A DNA stretch of 64,000 nt. It comes from Aestuariimicrobium soli. Lineage in GTDB: Bacteria; Actinomycetota; Actinomycetes; Propionibacteriales; Propionibacteriaceae. Each line of letters starts with the position of its first letter. Position 1 is the first letter of the stretch. This document shows, piece by piece, positions 15,047-23,006 of the stretch. The position numbers and the translations under genes are program-made. A model generated the notes under the pieces. That model made no database searches. It saw only the letters and a program-made list of their open reading frames with translations, and was not told the origin of the DNA. The DNA lies in assembly GCF_051192575.1 (NCBI RefSeq), contig NZ_JBPJSQ010000003.1, forward strand, positions 440,603-504,602. Direction: 5' to 3'.

Positions 15047-15843
15047 TCGCGCTCGCCGAGGGTGGCCGCCACCGAGGCGATGTCGCCGCGGTTCGACATG
15101 TCGAGCACGCCACCGCTCACCGGCACCAGGGTGACGGTCTCGCCGCCCTCGATGGCGGCGCGCACGGCGTCGACAATCTCGTACTCCCCCCGGGGCGACA
15201 GCCCGATGTGCCGGGCGGCCTCGAGCACGGCCGGCCCCAGCAGCCAGCAGTTCATCGACACCATCGGGTGGTCGCCGGCCGCGGCCAACTGCTCGGGGGT
15301 GGGCTTCTCGAGCAGGCTGGCGAGGTGGCCGTGCTCGTCCGCGCTGACCAGGGCGAAGGCGGCGACCCGATCGGCCGGAATGTTCGAGTGCTCCACGAGG
15401 GCGGCCGCGTCGAAGCCGAGCAGCCCCGAGGTGGTCAGGTCGGCCAGCTGCGCGACGGCCTCGGCGGGGTAATAGTTGTCGGAGTTCACCAGCAGCACGC
15501 TGTCGTCGCCGGCGAAGTCGGCGGCGGCCAGATAGGCGTTGGCGGTGCCGAGGGGCTCGTCCTGCACCGCGTAGGTGATGCTGACGCGCCGCTTCTCGAC
15601 GGAGTCGTAGTGGTCGCGAATCATCTGGTGCTCGGGCCCGATCACCAGGCAGATGTCGGTGAACCCGGCATCGGCGAGCGCCGAGATGACATGGTCGAGG
15701 AAGGGGCGACCGACCGAGATCATCGCCTTCACGCCGGCATCGGCGGCGGCCTGCTGGGCCGCGTCGAGCTCGACCCCCTCGGCCTGCTTGCGCATGCGCG
15801 AGCCCAGCCCGCGCGCCATGATCACTGCCTTGGTGTTCGCCAT
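15034..15843 (-). CDS. Sugar-1-phosphate nucleotidyltransferase
   Basis: A 269-residue single-domain nucleotidyltransferase. The NTP-binding loop reads VIMARGLGSRMRK (residues 7-19), and DEPLGTANA and NSDNYYP carry the substrate-binding and metal-binding acidic positions. It resembles the RmlA/GlmU N-terminal fold and lacks a hexapeptide acyltransferase domain. It would activate the product of the overlapping kinase gene downstream. The start ATG follows TAGGCT by 6 nt without an SD, so it is probably leaderless and begins a two-gene operon. Sugar and nucleotide specificity are not readable. Confidence 0.82.
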   Translation of the reverse strand: MANTKAVIMARGLGSRMRKQAEGVELDAAQQAAADAGVKAMISVGRPFLDHVISALADAGFTDICLVIGPEHQMIRDHYDSVEKRRVSITYAVQDEPLGTANAYLAAADFAGDDSVLLVNSDNYYPAEAVAQLADLTTSGLLGFDAAALVEHSNIPADRVAAFALVSADEHGHLASLLEKPTPEQLAAAGDHPMVSMNCWLLGPAVLEAARHIGLSPRGEYEIVDAVRAAIEGGETVTLVPVSGGVLDMSNRGDIASVAATLGERECQL

Positions 15844-15849
15844 GGTCGC

Positions 15850-15855
15850 AGCCTA
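15850..15855 (-). promoter_or_regulatory. -10 element TAGGCT, leaderless start
   Basis: TAGGCT lies 6 nt before the nucleotidyltransferase ATG (15843). The same hexamer at 6-7 nt precedes menE, menF and the M13 peptidase gene, which also lack an SD. Confidence 0.55.
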
Positions 15856-15886
15856 GTGAGCGGGCGCGGTGGCGCGCCTCACCCGC

Positions 15887-16111
15887 TCACTCGGAATCGG
15901 CGGACTCGTGCTCCGGAACGGGCACCACCTGACCGTTGGCGGTCAGCACGGGTTCCTCGAGGTCCTCCGACTCGTGCGGGGCCTCGCGCTCGAGGGGGTC
16001 CGCCCTGGACGACAAGTTGGGGAGCCGGAGGTCTTCATCGCCGTCGATCTCCTCGGCGCGCTGGGCGTCCTCGATGGCCGCCAACGGGTCGAACTGCTGC
16101 TCGTCGCTCAT
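15887..16111 (-). CDS. Small acidic protein of unknown function
   Basis: A 74-residue, strongly acidic, low-complexity protein (MSDEQQFDPLAAIEDAQRAE...), probably disordered. TAGTTT-N6-ATG upstream suggests a leaderless start. It lies 18 nt after the stop of the dhaM fusion and before the nucleotidyltransferase. No motif is seen. Codon use looks like its neighbours, and the opposite frames do not offer a better gene, so I keep it with moderate confidence. Confidence 0.5.
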   Translation of the reverse strand: MSDEQQFDPLAAIEDAQRAEEIDGDEDLRLPNLSSRADPLEREAPHESEDLEEPVLTANGQVVPVPEHESADSE

Positions 16112-16129
16112 GCCGACAAACTAGCCCGC

Positions 16130-18505
16130 TCAGCACTCCCGCACGGTCTGTTTGACCAAGCCCACCATCGTCGGACGAACGCTGAGCTCCGTGATGCCGG
16201 CGGCGATCAGGCGGGGAACCGCGTCGAGGTCGCTCGCCAGATCGCCGCAGACGCAGACGGGAAGCCCCATCAGACCCAGACAGGTCATCGTGACCAGGTC
16301 GAACACGGCGTCGGCCGCGTCGCGGGTGAGCCGTTCCAGCGAGGCATTGCTGCGGTCGACGGCGCTGACGTACTGCAGCAGGTCGTTGGTGCCGATGCTG
16401 GCGAAGTCGACCAGGTCGGCGAAGTCGCCGGCGCGGATGGCGGCCGCGGGAACCTCGACCATCATGCCGAGCTCGACCCGTTCGCCGCCCAGTTCGCCCC
16501 CCAGTTCGGCGGTCAGTTCGGCGGTCACCGCGTCGAGGCGGCGGCGCGCCCAGAGCACCTCGTCCGGGGTGGTGACCATCGGCAGCATCACCCGCACGGG
16601 GGTCTCGCGGTGCGCCAGCACCACGGCCCGCAGTTGCTCGTCGAACAGGTCGGGCAGTCGGCGCATCGTGCGGATGCCGCGTTCGCCCAGGAAGGGATTG
16701 GCCTCGGGTGGCTGGGGGATGAACCGCAGCGGCTTGTCGGCGCCCGCGTCCCACGTGCGCACCGTGATCGGTCGCCCCTCGAGGGCCCGGCCGATCGCGA
16801 TCAGCGCATCGGCCTGCTCGCGGGCCGTCGGGGCGTGGTCGAGGTCTCCGAACAGCAGTTCGGTACGCACCAACCCCGAGCCGTCGGCTCCGTTGGCGGC
16901 GGCCAGACGGGCATCGGTCAGGTTCGAGACGTTGCCCTTGACGGCGATGGTCGCCCCAGCGGTGGTGGTCGCCGGTTCGCCGGCCCGTTCGAGGGCCCGG
17001 TTCTCCGCCTCGGCTCGCTCCCGGGCGCGCTCCCGCAGGTCGTCCGCCTCGGTCGCCGAGGGGTTCACCCAGACGCGGCGGTCGACCGGATCGACGGCGA
17101 CCAGGTCACCGGCGGCGACCTGCAGACCCGACTGCCCCGTGACGACCGGAATGCCGCGCGAGGTCGCGACCAGCACGCCGTGCCCGGTCGAGCCGCCCGT
17201 GAGCGTGACCACGGCCAGCGTCTGGGCGGGGTCGAGCGACGAGGCGGTCAGCGCGTCGAGTTCGGTGACCACCAACACGTGCTCGCCGTGGGCCTGCGCC
17301 GGACGATGCGCGTGGTCGGTGTCGCCGATCAGCAGCCCGAGCAGTTGCAGCCGGAGCGAACGCACGTCCTGGGCGCGGTCGCGCAGGTGGGGGTCGGCGA
17401 GCTGGTCGAACTCCTCGGCCACCTCGGTGAGGGTGTCGTGACTGGCGATGAGCGCCGTGGCTCCGGCGGCCACCCGGTCGGCGATCGTTGGGGCGAGATC
17501 GTCGAGCAGGGCCAGTTGGGCGGCGAAGATGTCGCCGTGGGCGGAGTCGGCGCGGGCGCAGAGATCGCCGCGCAGGGCGTCGAGGGCCGCGCGGGCGCGG
17601 CCGGCCTCGTCCGATCCTGGTTCGTACCCGGAGAGGTCGAGCTCGGCCGTGGGCACCGCGGCCGGGGCGAGGACGATCTGGCGGCCGCTGCCGGCCCGAG
17701 GTGCCGAGGTCGGTTCGGGACTCGTGGTGTCAGGGATGGCGCTCTGGGGCGGGGTGGCCCGTTCCCCGAACTCGTCGGCGGCCAGTTCCACCACCCTGGC
17801 GACGGCGCGCTCGGCCTCCGGGCCGCGGGCCGAGACGCGCAACCGGTGCCCGCGGGAGAGCCCCAGGGTCGCCACCTTGGTCACGCTGGTGGCGGGGGCG
17901 GGGCCTCGTCCGGTGGTGGCGTTCGACAGCTCGACCACCGCGTCGAGGGCGCGCAGCGCGGCCACCAGGGTGGCGACGGGGCGGGCGTGCAGGCCATGGG
18001 TGTTGGTGATCTCGACCTCCGCCACCCGCTCGGGCTGGCCGGAGTCGGGCGCCGGGCCAGGATCAGGGTCAGACAGCGACTGCTCGGTGGTGGACGATTC
18101 GCCCAAGTGTTCCCGCTTCGCCGTCAGGGCGGCGTCGGCCTCGTCGGCGACCTCGTCCAAAGGCGCCCCGGCGGCCGCACTCGTCGCCGCCACCAGCAGC
18201 CCCTCGACCAACGGCGCCGACGACAGCCGCACCCGATCGGCGAGGTCGGGATCGACGAACTCGAGGGCCAACTCGGCCGACATCACGGCCGAACCGAGGT
18301 CCATCAACACCAACACCCCGTCACCGGAATCGGCCGACTCGAGCGCGGCGGCGATGGCGGTCGCGTCGGTGCCGAAGCGACCGCCGGGGGTGCCGGCGGC
18401 CACCTCGATCGCGAGCTCCGACTCGGCGGGCACCATCTGGCGGGCCAGGCCGACGGCGGCCTGCGCCACCGCCGCACTGTGCGAGACCACGACCACACCG
18501 ATCAC
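16130..18505 (-). CDS. dhaM: DhaM-HPr-Enzyme I fusion phosphotransferase
   Basis: A 791-residue multidomain PTS protein that phosphorylates dihydroxyacetone kinase cofactor from PEP. Domains in order: DhaM (1-130, His9 in VVVVSHS), a Pro/Asp-rich linker, HPr (160-250, His173 in HGLHARP), and Enzyme I (275-791, His442 in GGSTGHGVLVATSRGIP). The PEP-binding domain has VRTELLF, NPFLGERGIRTMRR and CVCGDLASD. Phosphate would pass PEP to EI to HPr to DhaM to ADP bound on DhaL. In E. coli DhaM the EI part is truncated; here it is full length, so the protein may not need general PTS enzymes. Start is GTG 18505. Confidence 0.92.
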   Translation of the reverse strand: MIGVVVVSHSAAVAQAAVGLARQMVPAESELAIEVAAGTPGGRFGTDATAIAAALESADSGDGVLVLMDLGSAVMSAELALEFVDPDLADRVRLSSAPLVEGLLVAATSAAAGAPLDEVADEADAALTAKREHLGESSTTEQSLSDPDPGPAPDSGQPERVAEVEITNTHGLHARPVATLVAALRALDAVVELSNATTGRGPAPATSVTKVATLGLSRGHRLRVSARGPEAERAVARVVELAADEFGERATPPQSAIPDTTSPEPTSAPRAGSGRQIVLAPAAVPTAELDLSGYEPGSDEAGRARAALDALRGDLCARADSAHGDIFAAQLALLDDLAPTIADRVAAGATALIASHDTLTEVAEEFDQLADPHLRDRAQDVRSLRLQLLGLLIGDTDHAHRPAQAHGEHVLVVTELDALTASSLDPAQTLAVVTLTGGSTGHGVLVATSRGIPVVTGQSGLQVAAGDLVAVDPVDRRVWVNPSATEADDLRERARERAEAENRALERAGEPATTTAGATIAVKGNVSNLTDARLAAANGADGSGLVRTELLFGDLDHAPTAREQADALIAIGRALEGRPITVRTWDAGADKPLRFIPQPPEANPFLGERGIRTMRRLPDLFDEQLRAVVLAHRETPVRVMLPMVTTPDEVLWARRRLDAVTAELTAELGGELGGERVELGMMVEVPAAAIRAGDFADLVDFASIGTNDLLQYVSAVDRSNASLERLTRDAADAVFDLVTMTCLGLMGLPVCVCGDLASDLDAVPRLIAAGITELSVRPTMVGLVKQTVREC

Positions 18506-18509
18506 GCCG

Positions 18510-18594
18510 AGCCCCTCACAACACCCAGCCCCTCACAACACTGGCCCCCTCACAAGACTGGCCCCCTCGCAAGACTGGCTCCCTCACAGCTCGT
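18510..18594. repeat. Five tandem 17-bp repeats in the dhaL-dhaM gap
   Basis: Units at 18510, 18527, 18544, 18561 and 18578 are contiguous and 17 bp each (plus-strand consensus GCCCCCTCACAAGACTG). On the coding minus strand every unit carries a GTGAGGGG-like stretch. The copy nearest dhaM supplies its GAGGGG ribosome-binding site. The array fills nearly the whole 95-nt intergenic gap. Confidence 0.9.
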
Positions 18595-18600
18595 CAGCTC

Positions 18601-19221
18601 TCAGGCCAGGGTGCGGGCGGCGCTCTCGATGAGCAGCGCGACGCTGGTGGCACCCGGATCCTGCACACCCTTCGACCGCTCACCCAGATACGAGGCGCGC
18701 CCCTTGTGGGCCACCAGCTGCTCGGTGGCGTCGCGTCCGGCCGCCGCGGCGTCGGCAGCCTCACGCAAAGCCTCCGCCAGAGAGGCGCCTCGTCCGATGG
18801 CCTCCTGGCAAGCCCGAACAGCCGGAGCCAGGGAGTCGATCATGGTCTTGTCACCCTCGGCGGCCTTGCCACGCGCGACCACACCGGCCAGCCCAGCCTC
18901 GAGGCCCTCGGCGATCTGGGTGGGCGTCAGATCGGTGCCGTCGACAGCCGTGGCGAACCGCAGGAAGAAGGTGCCGAACAGCGGCCCGGAGGCCCCACCC
19001 ACGGTGCTGACGAGGGTCATGCCGGCGGCCTTCAGCAGGGCGGAGGGGTCGGCGAACGACTCCGGGTCGAGGGCGGCCACCGCCGTCATGCCGCGCTCCA
19101 TGTTGGAGCCGTGGTCGGCGTCACCGATCTGGCGATCGAGATCGGTCAGCAGCGAGGCGTTCTCGCTCACCAGGCCGGCGAAGTCGGCCAACCAAGCGGC
19201 AATGGCGGCGGTGTCAGTCAT
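18601..19221 (-). CDS. dhaL: Dihydroxyacetone kinase ADP-binding subunit DhaL
   Basis: A 206-residue all-helical protein with the Mg-nucleotide motif IGDADHGSNM (residues 32-41, Asp34, Asp36, His37) and the nucleotide-capping region PLFGTFFLRFA. DhaL holds ADP permanently; DhaM re-phosphorylates it and it transfers phosphate to dihydroxyacetone bound on DhaK. It begins directly after the dhaK stop with no gap. Length matches the family. A 17-bp tandem array separates it from dhaM. Confidence 0.93.
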   Translation of the reverse strand: MTDTAAIAAWLADFAGLVSENASLLTDLDRQIGDADHGSNMERGMTAVAALDPESFADPSALLKAAGMTLVSTVGGASGPLFGTFFLRFATAVDGTDLTPTQIAEGLEAGLAGVVARGKAAEGDKTMIDSLAPAVRACQEAIGRGASLAEALREAADAAAAGRDATEQLVAHKGRASYLGERSKGVQDPGATSVALLIESAARTLA

Positions 19222-20235
19222 TCAGGCTCCCCATCGAAGTCCGGGTGTGTTCACCGGTGCATCCCACAGTCCGAGCAGTTCCTCGTCGGCCCGCAGCACC
19301 GTCACGGAACAGCCTGCCATCTCGAGCGAGGTGATGTAGTTCCCGACGAGGTTGCGGACGACCGTGACCCCCTTCGACGCCAGCAGTTCGACCACCTCGG
19401 CGTACATCACGTACAGCTCCAGCTGGGGGGTGCCGCCCATGCCGTTGACCATCACGATGGCGTCGCCCTCGGCGCCGATCTCGCTGGCCGCGAGGTCGTC
19501 CAGGATCGGCTGCACCAACTGGGCGGCCACCTCCTTCGCCGACCCGAGCGGGAGTCGCTCTCGTCCGGGCTCGCCGTGAATGCCGATGCCCAGCTCCATC
19601 TCGTCGTCGGCCAGCTCGAAGGTGGGCTTGCCGGCGGCCGGAACGGTGCAGCTGGTGAGGGCCATGCCCATCGAGCGGCCGTTGGCGATCACCGTGTTCG
19701 CGAGGGCGACCAACGCGTCGAGGTCGCGACCCTCTTCGGCGGCGGCGCCGACGATCTTCTCCAGCAGCACGGTGAGGCCCACGCCGCGGCGTCCCGCAGT
19801 GTAGAGGGAGTCCTGCACGGCCACGTCGTCGTCGACCACGACGGCCGCGACCCGCACGCCCGACTCGGCATCGGCCAGCTCGGCGGCCATCTCGAAGTTC
19901 ATCACGTCGCCGGTGTAGTTCTTCACGATGTGCAGCACCCCGGCGCCCGCATCGACGGCCGTCGTGGCCGCCATGATCTGGTCGGGCGTGGGCGAGGTGA
20001 AGACCTCACCGCAGACGGCGGCATCGAGCATGCCGACGCCGACGAAACCGCCGTGCAGGGGCTCGTGGCCGGAGCCACCACCCGACACCAGCGCCACCTT
20101 GCCGGCCCGGGTGGGCTCGGCCCGCAGGATCACCCGATTCTCGTGGTCGACGCGCACGCGATCGGCGTGGGCGGCCTCCACTCCCCGCAGGGCATCGTGG
20201 ACGGCGGCACTGGCGTCGTTGAGCAGCTTCTTCAT
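19222..20235 (-). CDS. dhaK: Dihydroxyacetone kinase substrate-binding subunit DhaK
   Basis: A 337-residue protein. The substrate His forming a hemiaminal with dihydroxyacetone is His220 in LGIGIHGEPGRER, and the N-terminal pocket is SGGGSGHEPLHGGFVG (residues 51-66). It acts with DhaL and the DhaM fusion downstream in the same minus-strand operon, feeding dihydroxyacetone phosphate into glycolysis. GACGAT-N6-ATG upstream suggests a leaderless transcript. No glycerol dehydrogenase or DhaR/DhaS regulator lies next to it. Confidence 0.94.
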   Translation of the reverse strand: MKKLLNDASAAVHDALRGVEAAHADRVRVDHENRVILRAEPTRAGKVALVSGGGSGHEPLHGGFVGVGMLDAAVCGEVFTSPTPDQIMAATTAVDAGAGVLHIVKNYTGDVMNFEMAAELADAESGVRVAAVVVDDDVAVQDSLYTAGRRGVGLTVLLEKIVGAAAEEGRDLDALVALANTVIANGRSMGMALTSCTVPAAGKPTFELADDEMELGIGIHGEPGRERLPLGSAKEVAAQLVQPILDDLAASEIGAEGDAIVMVNGMGGTPQLELYVMYAEVVELLASKGVTVVRNLVGNYITSLEMAGCSVTVLRADEELLGLWDAPVNTPGLRWGA

Positions 20236-20288
20236 GGCGTCATCGTCTCACCGCGCCCGGCGCCGTGGTGCCAGATGTGGCGGAACCC

Positions 20289-21908
20289 TCAGCCAGCCGT
20301 CTCGGGGGTGGAACCCGCCAGCGCCCGCTCCCACAGCGGCCACAGTTTCTCGGCCGCTCCCGGGGCGGCGACCAGCATGCCGCCACCGCTCGGGAACAGG
20401 GAGTCATGGCCGTCGGAGTTGACCACGCGGGCCCCGGCCTCGGCGGCGATCAGCACCCCGGCGAGGTGGTCGATCGCGTGGAACTCGTGCACCAGGCCGG
20501 CGATGCCGCCACCGTCGGCGATGCGGGTCATCGTCAGCGTGCCCGAACCCATGATGCGGGTGGTGACGTGGGCCTCGGCCAGGCTGGCCATGAACGCCTG
20601 CATGCCCGGCCACGGTTCGTGGGCCGCCAGTTCGGTGAGCAGGGCTCGTCCCTCGAGCGAACGCACCGCGCCCAGCTGCAGGGGAACCCCGTTGCGCACG
20701 GCCCCGAGGCCGCGCACGGCCAGGAAGATCTCGCCCGACCAGGGCTGCGCCACCACCGCCACCACCGGCTCGTCGTCGATCGCCAGGGCGAGACTCATCG
20801 ACGTCCACGGCAGGTGATTGGCGAGGTTGGTGGTGCCGTCGACCGGGTCGAGGTACCAGGTCGGACGGCCCGGCTCGCTGCTGCCGCCGAGTTCCTCGCC
20901 AACCACCAGATGGTCGGGGAAGGCGGCGGTGATCAGGGCGCGGACCCGCTCCTCGACGGCGACGTCGACCGCGGTCACCACGTCAGCCGCGTGCTTCTTG
21001 GCCGTCACCGGCCCCAGGGCGGCGGTGCGGGTGTGCTGGATCGTCCACTCGGCGACCTGGCGGGCGACGTGCACCCAGCGGGCCCGTTCGAGGGGCAATC
21101 CGGTGCGCGCCGCCAGCGTCTCGGCGTCGGCCCAGGCCAGGGCGAGCGGGGAGTGCTGGTTGACCATCAGGTTCTCGCCGGTGTTCACCGGCACCAGGGG
21201 GCGCAGGGTGCGCGGACGATTGGTGGTGATCTGGTCGACGCCGAGGTCGAGCAGCCAGCTCATCTGTTCCGCGGAATCGACGGTCCAGGTGGCCAGCCGA
21301 AGCCCCAACCCGTGCACCTGCTCGACCAGCTCGGGGGTGAGCAGGATCCACTCGACGTTGATGGTGGCGGGACGTTGCCGCCGCAGCAGCTCGAGGTCGA
21401 GGTCACCACCCAGGTGGTTGTGGGCGACGGTCGCCTCGGGGTCGAGCTGCCGAATGCGAGCCATCGCTGCGGCATCGCCGCACCACTCGATGGTGACGGT
21501 GCCGTCCCCCACCCGGGGGTGCCGGGCGAGCTCGTGCCAGGCGGTCTCGGCATCGTCCGCGTCGACGGTGTCGACCAGCACGACCGGGCGGGTGGACCCC
21601 CGGGCGGGTTCGGCGGTGGCGACCAGGTCGATGGTCTCGGCGAGGGTGGGAATGCGCAGGTGGTCGCCGACGCCCAGGTCCTTGACCTGCGCGAGCGTCT
21701 GCTGGGCAACGGCGCCGGGTCGACCCCACAGCCGCAGGGTGGTCTCGTCGTGCAGCACGATGCTGACCCCGTCGGCGGTGGTGCGAATGTCGAGCTCGAT
21801 CACCTCGACGCCGACCTCGATGGCCGCGCGGAAGGCGTCCAGAGTGTTCTCGCGAGCGGCCTCGGAATCGCCGCGGTGGGCGACGACGCGGCAGACGTTC
21901 ATGGGCAT
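20289..21908 (-). CDS. Glycerophosphodiester phosphodiesterase-inositol monophosphatase fusion
   Basis: A 539-residue bifunctional protein. Residues 1-240 are a GDPD TIM barrel: AHRGDSEAARENT, EVIELDIRTTADG, IVLHDETTLRLW, and C-terminal TWTVD and GVDQITTNRP. The usual second metal-site E-x-K strand reads LVDTVD instead. Residues about 265-539 are an inositol-monophosphatase domain: VVGEELGG, WYLDPVDGTTNLANH, and AIDHLAGVLIAAEAG. Together they could turn glycerophosphoinositol into inositol phosphate and then inositol, which actinobacteria need for PI and mycothiol; the coupling is inference. Start ATG 21908 has AGGAG upstream. No signal peptide is seen. Confidence 0.85.
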   Translation of the reverse strand: MPMNVCRVVAHRGDSEAARENTLDAFRAAIEVGVEVIELDIRTTADGVSIVLHDETTLRLWGRPGAVAQQTLAQVKDLGVGDHLRIPTLAETIDLVATAEPARGSTRPVVLVDTVDADDAETAWHELARHPRVGDGTVTIEWCGDAAAMARIRQLDPEATVAHNHLGGDLDLELLRRQRPATINVEWILLTPELVEQVHGLGLRLATWTVDSAEQMSWLLDLGVDQITTNRPRTLRPLVPVNTGENLMVNQHSPLALAWADAETLAARTGLPLERARWVHVARQVAEWTIQHTRTAALGPVTAKKHAADVVTAVDVAVEERVRALITAAFPDHLVVGEELGGSSEPGRPTWYLDPVDGTTNLANHLPWTSMSLALAIDDEPVVAVVAQPWSGEIFLAVRGLGAVRNGVPLQLGAVRSLEGRALLTELAAHEPWPGMQAFMASLAEAHVTTRIMGSGTLTMTRIADGGGIAGLVHEFHAIDHLAGVLIAAEAGARVVNSDGHDSLFPSGGGMLVAAPGAAEKLWPLWERALAGSTPETAG

Positions 21909-21974
21909 GCGGGGCTCCTGGGGTTGGGGTCGTGGTCGGGTTGCTCGGGTGGGGTCGGGGGCGGGCGGGAGATG

Positions 21975-22946
21975 TCAGTCGTGCAGCAGGAAGTCGAGCT
22001 CGCGGGAGATGTTCGCTCGGGCCTGTCCCTCCCACAGTCGGTGGCCGGTCTCGGTGTGGAACAGGCGCGGGGTGTCGAGGAAGCCCTGCAGCACGGTGGC
22101 CCGGCCGGTGCGGAAGGCGGCGTCGTCGACGTGGGCGTACTCGAGTCGAATGGCGCGGGCATACATCCAGTAGCGGGCCTCGGGCCCGGCCAGGGTCGAC
22201 AGATCGGCGTCGCTGAGAGCCTGGCCGGCGGCATCGTCCGGGTCGGGTCGGTGGGTGGTCGTCAGCCGGACGAGCCTTGCCACTTCGGCCACGGTGGCGT
22301 CGTCGACGAGGCCGGGCAGGGCGCGTTCGGCCCAGCGGGCGGACTCCTCCTCGTCGCGCCCGGGCACCCCGTCGTAGACGGCGTCGTGGAACCACGTGGC
22401 CAGCCGCAGAGTGGGGGTGGCCAGCCGCAGCGCCGGGGTCGCCTCACCGAGCTGGTCGAGCGCCGCCAGCATCATCCACAGGTGGCGGGGGTCGTGGTAG
22501 TGGCGGGTGGGCGCCGACCACGCGGCCAGCAGGTCGTCACCGAGGCCGGCATCGTACAAACTTCCACACGCGGGCTCGACCAACCCCCGCTCAGCGCCGG
22601 TTGGTCGAGCCCGCCTGTGGAAGTTTGTCACCAGGTCGGCCCACAGGGCTCGCAGAGGGTCGATCAGGGAAGCCGCGGCCGGCAGCTTCTCGGGCCGGCG
22701 CACCCGCAGCCCGCCCGCGGTGAGGCGCGACACCAGCTCGCGGGAGGTGACGGGCAGCGCCCCCGCGGCCACCAGTCGTTCGAGATGGCGCTCGGCCACG
22801 TCGTAATGATCATGGTCGAAGGCCCGCAGGGGAATCTCGACGCTGCGGGCGAAGCGGTGCAGCTCGGTCAGCGAGCGGTCACTGACCAGGTGCCCGAAGA
22901 GGGTGCCGTGGGCCGGCCACCGCGGGGTGTCGATCAAGATCGCCAT
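21975..22946 (-). CDS. DUF4031-HD domain fusion protein
   Basis: A 323-residue protein. Residues 1-85 match the DUF4031 style (MAILIDTPRWPAHGTLFGHL, with FDHDHYDVAERH). From about 132 a metal-dependent HD phosphohydrolase-like domain follows, with HYHDPRHLWMML, ATWFHDAVYDG and a later Asp in LSDADLS as metal ligands. Residues 107-131 are encoded by a 73-bp palindrome between the domains that keeps the frame open. GAGAAT-N6-ATG suggests a leaderless start. The substrate is unknown. Confidence 0.8.
   Translation of the reverse strand: MAILIDTPRWPAHGTLFGHLVSDRSLTELHRFARSVEIPLRAFDHDHYDVAERHLERLVAAGALPVTSRELVSRLTAGGLRVRRPEKLPAAASLIDPLRALWADLVTNFHRRARPTGAERGLVEPACGSLYDAGLGDDLLAAWSAPTRHYHDPRHLWMMLAALDQLGEATPALRLATPTLRLATWFHDAVYDGVPGRDEEESARWAERALPGLVDDATVAEVARLVRLTTTHRPDPDDAAGQALSDADLSTLAGPEARYWMYARAIRLEYAHVDDAAFRTGRATVLQGFLDTPRLFHTETGHRLWEGQARANISRELDFLLHD
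22556..22628. repeat. 73-bp palindrome inside the DUF4031-HD coding sequence
   Basis: Arms 22556-22585 and 22599-22628 pair at 29 of 30 positions with a 13-nt loop. The inner part holds GGTTGGTCGAGC, which I recall from palindromic repeats of other high-GC actinobacteria. It encodes about 25 residues (HRRARPTGAERGLVEPACG) linking the two domains. It looks like an inserted mobile palindrome tolerated in frame. Confidence 0.82.
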
Positions 22947-23006
22947 GGGTCCATTCTCTCCACTGGTCTCCTCGGCATGGGCGTCGGCCTGCCGCCGGGG
23001 GTGGGC

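Noticed and set aside
18510..18594. CRISPR-like repeat array
   Set aside because: Units are contiguous 17-mers with no spacers and no cas genes nearby, so it is a tandem repeat.
15869..19339. Plus-strand open frame of over 1100 codons opposite dhaM and dhaL
   Set aside because: Low-complexity Gly/Arg/His/Gln/Val-rich translation; it is the GC-skewed antisense shadow of well-supported genes. Similar frames at 20265-23858, 50595-54044 (minus) and 59255-63619 were rejected for the same reason.
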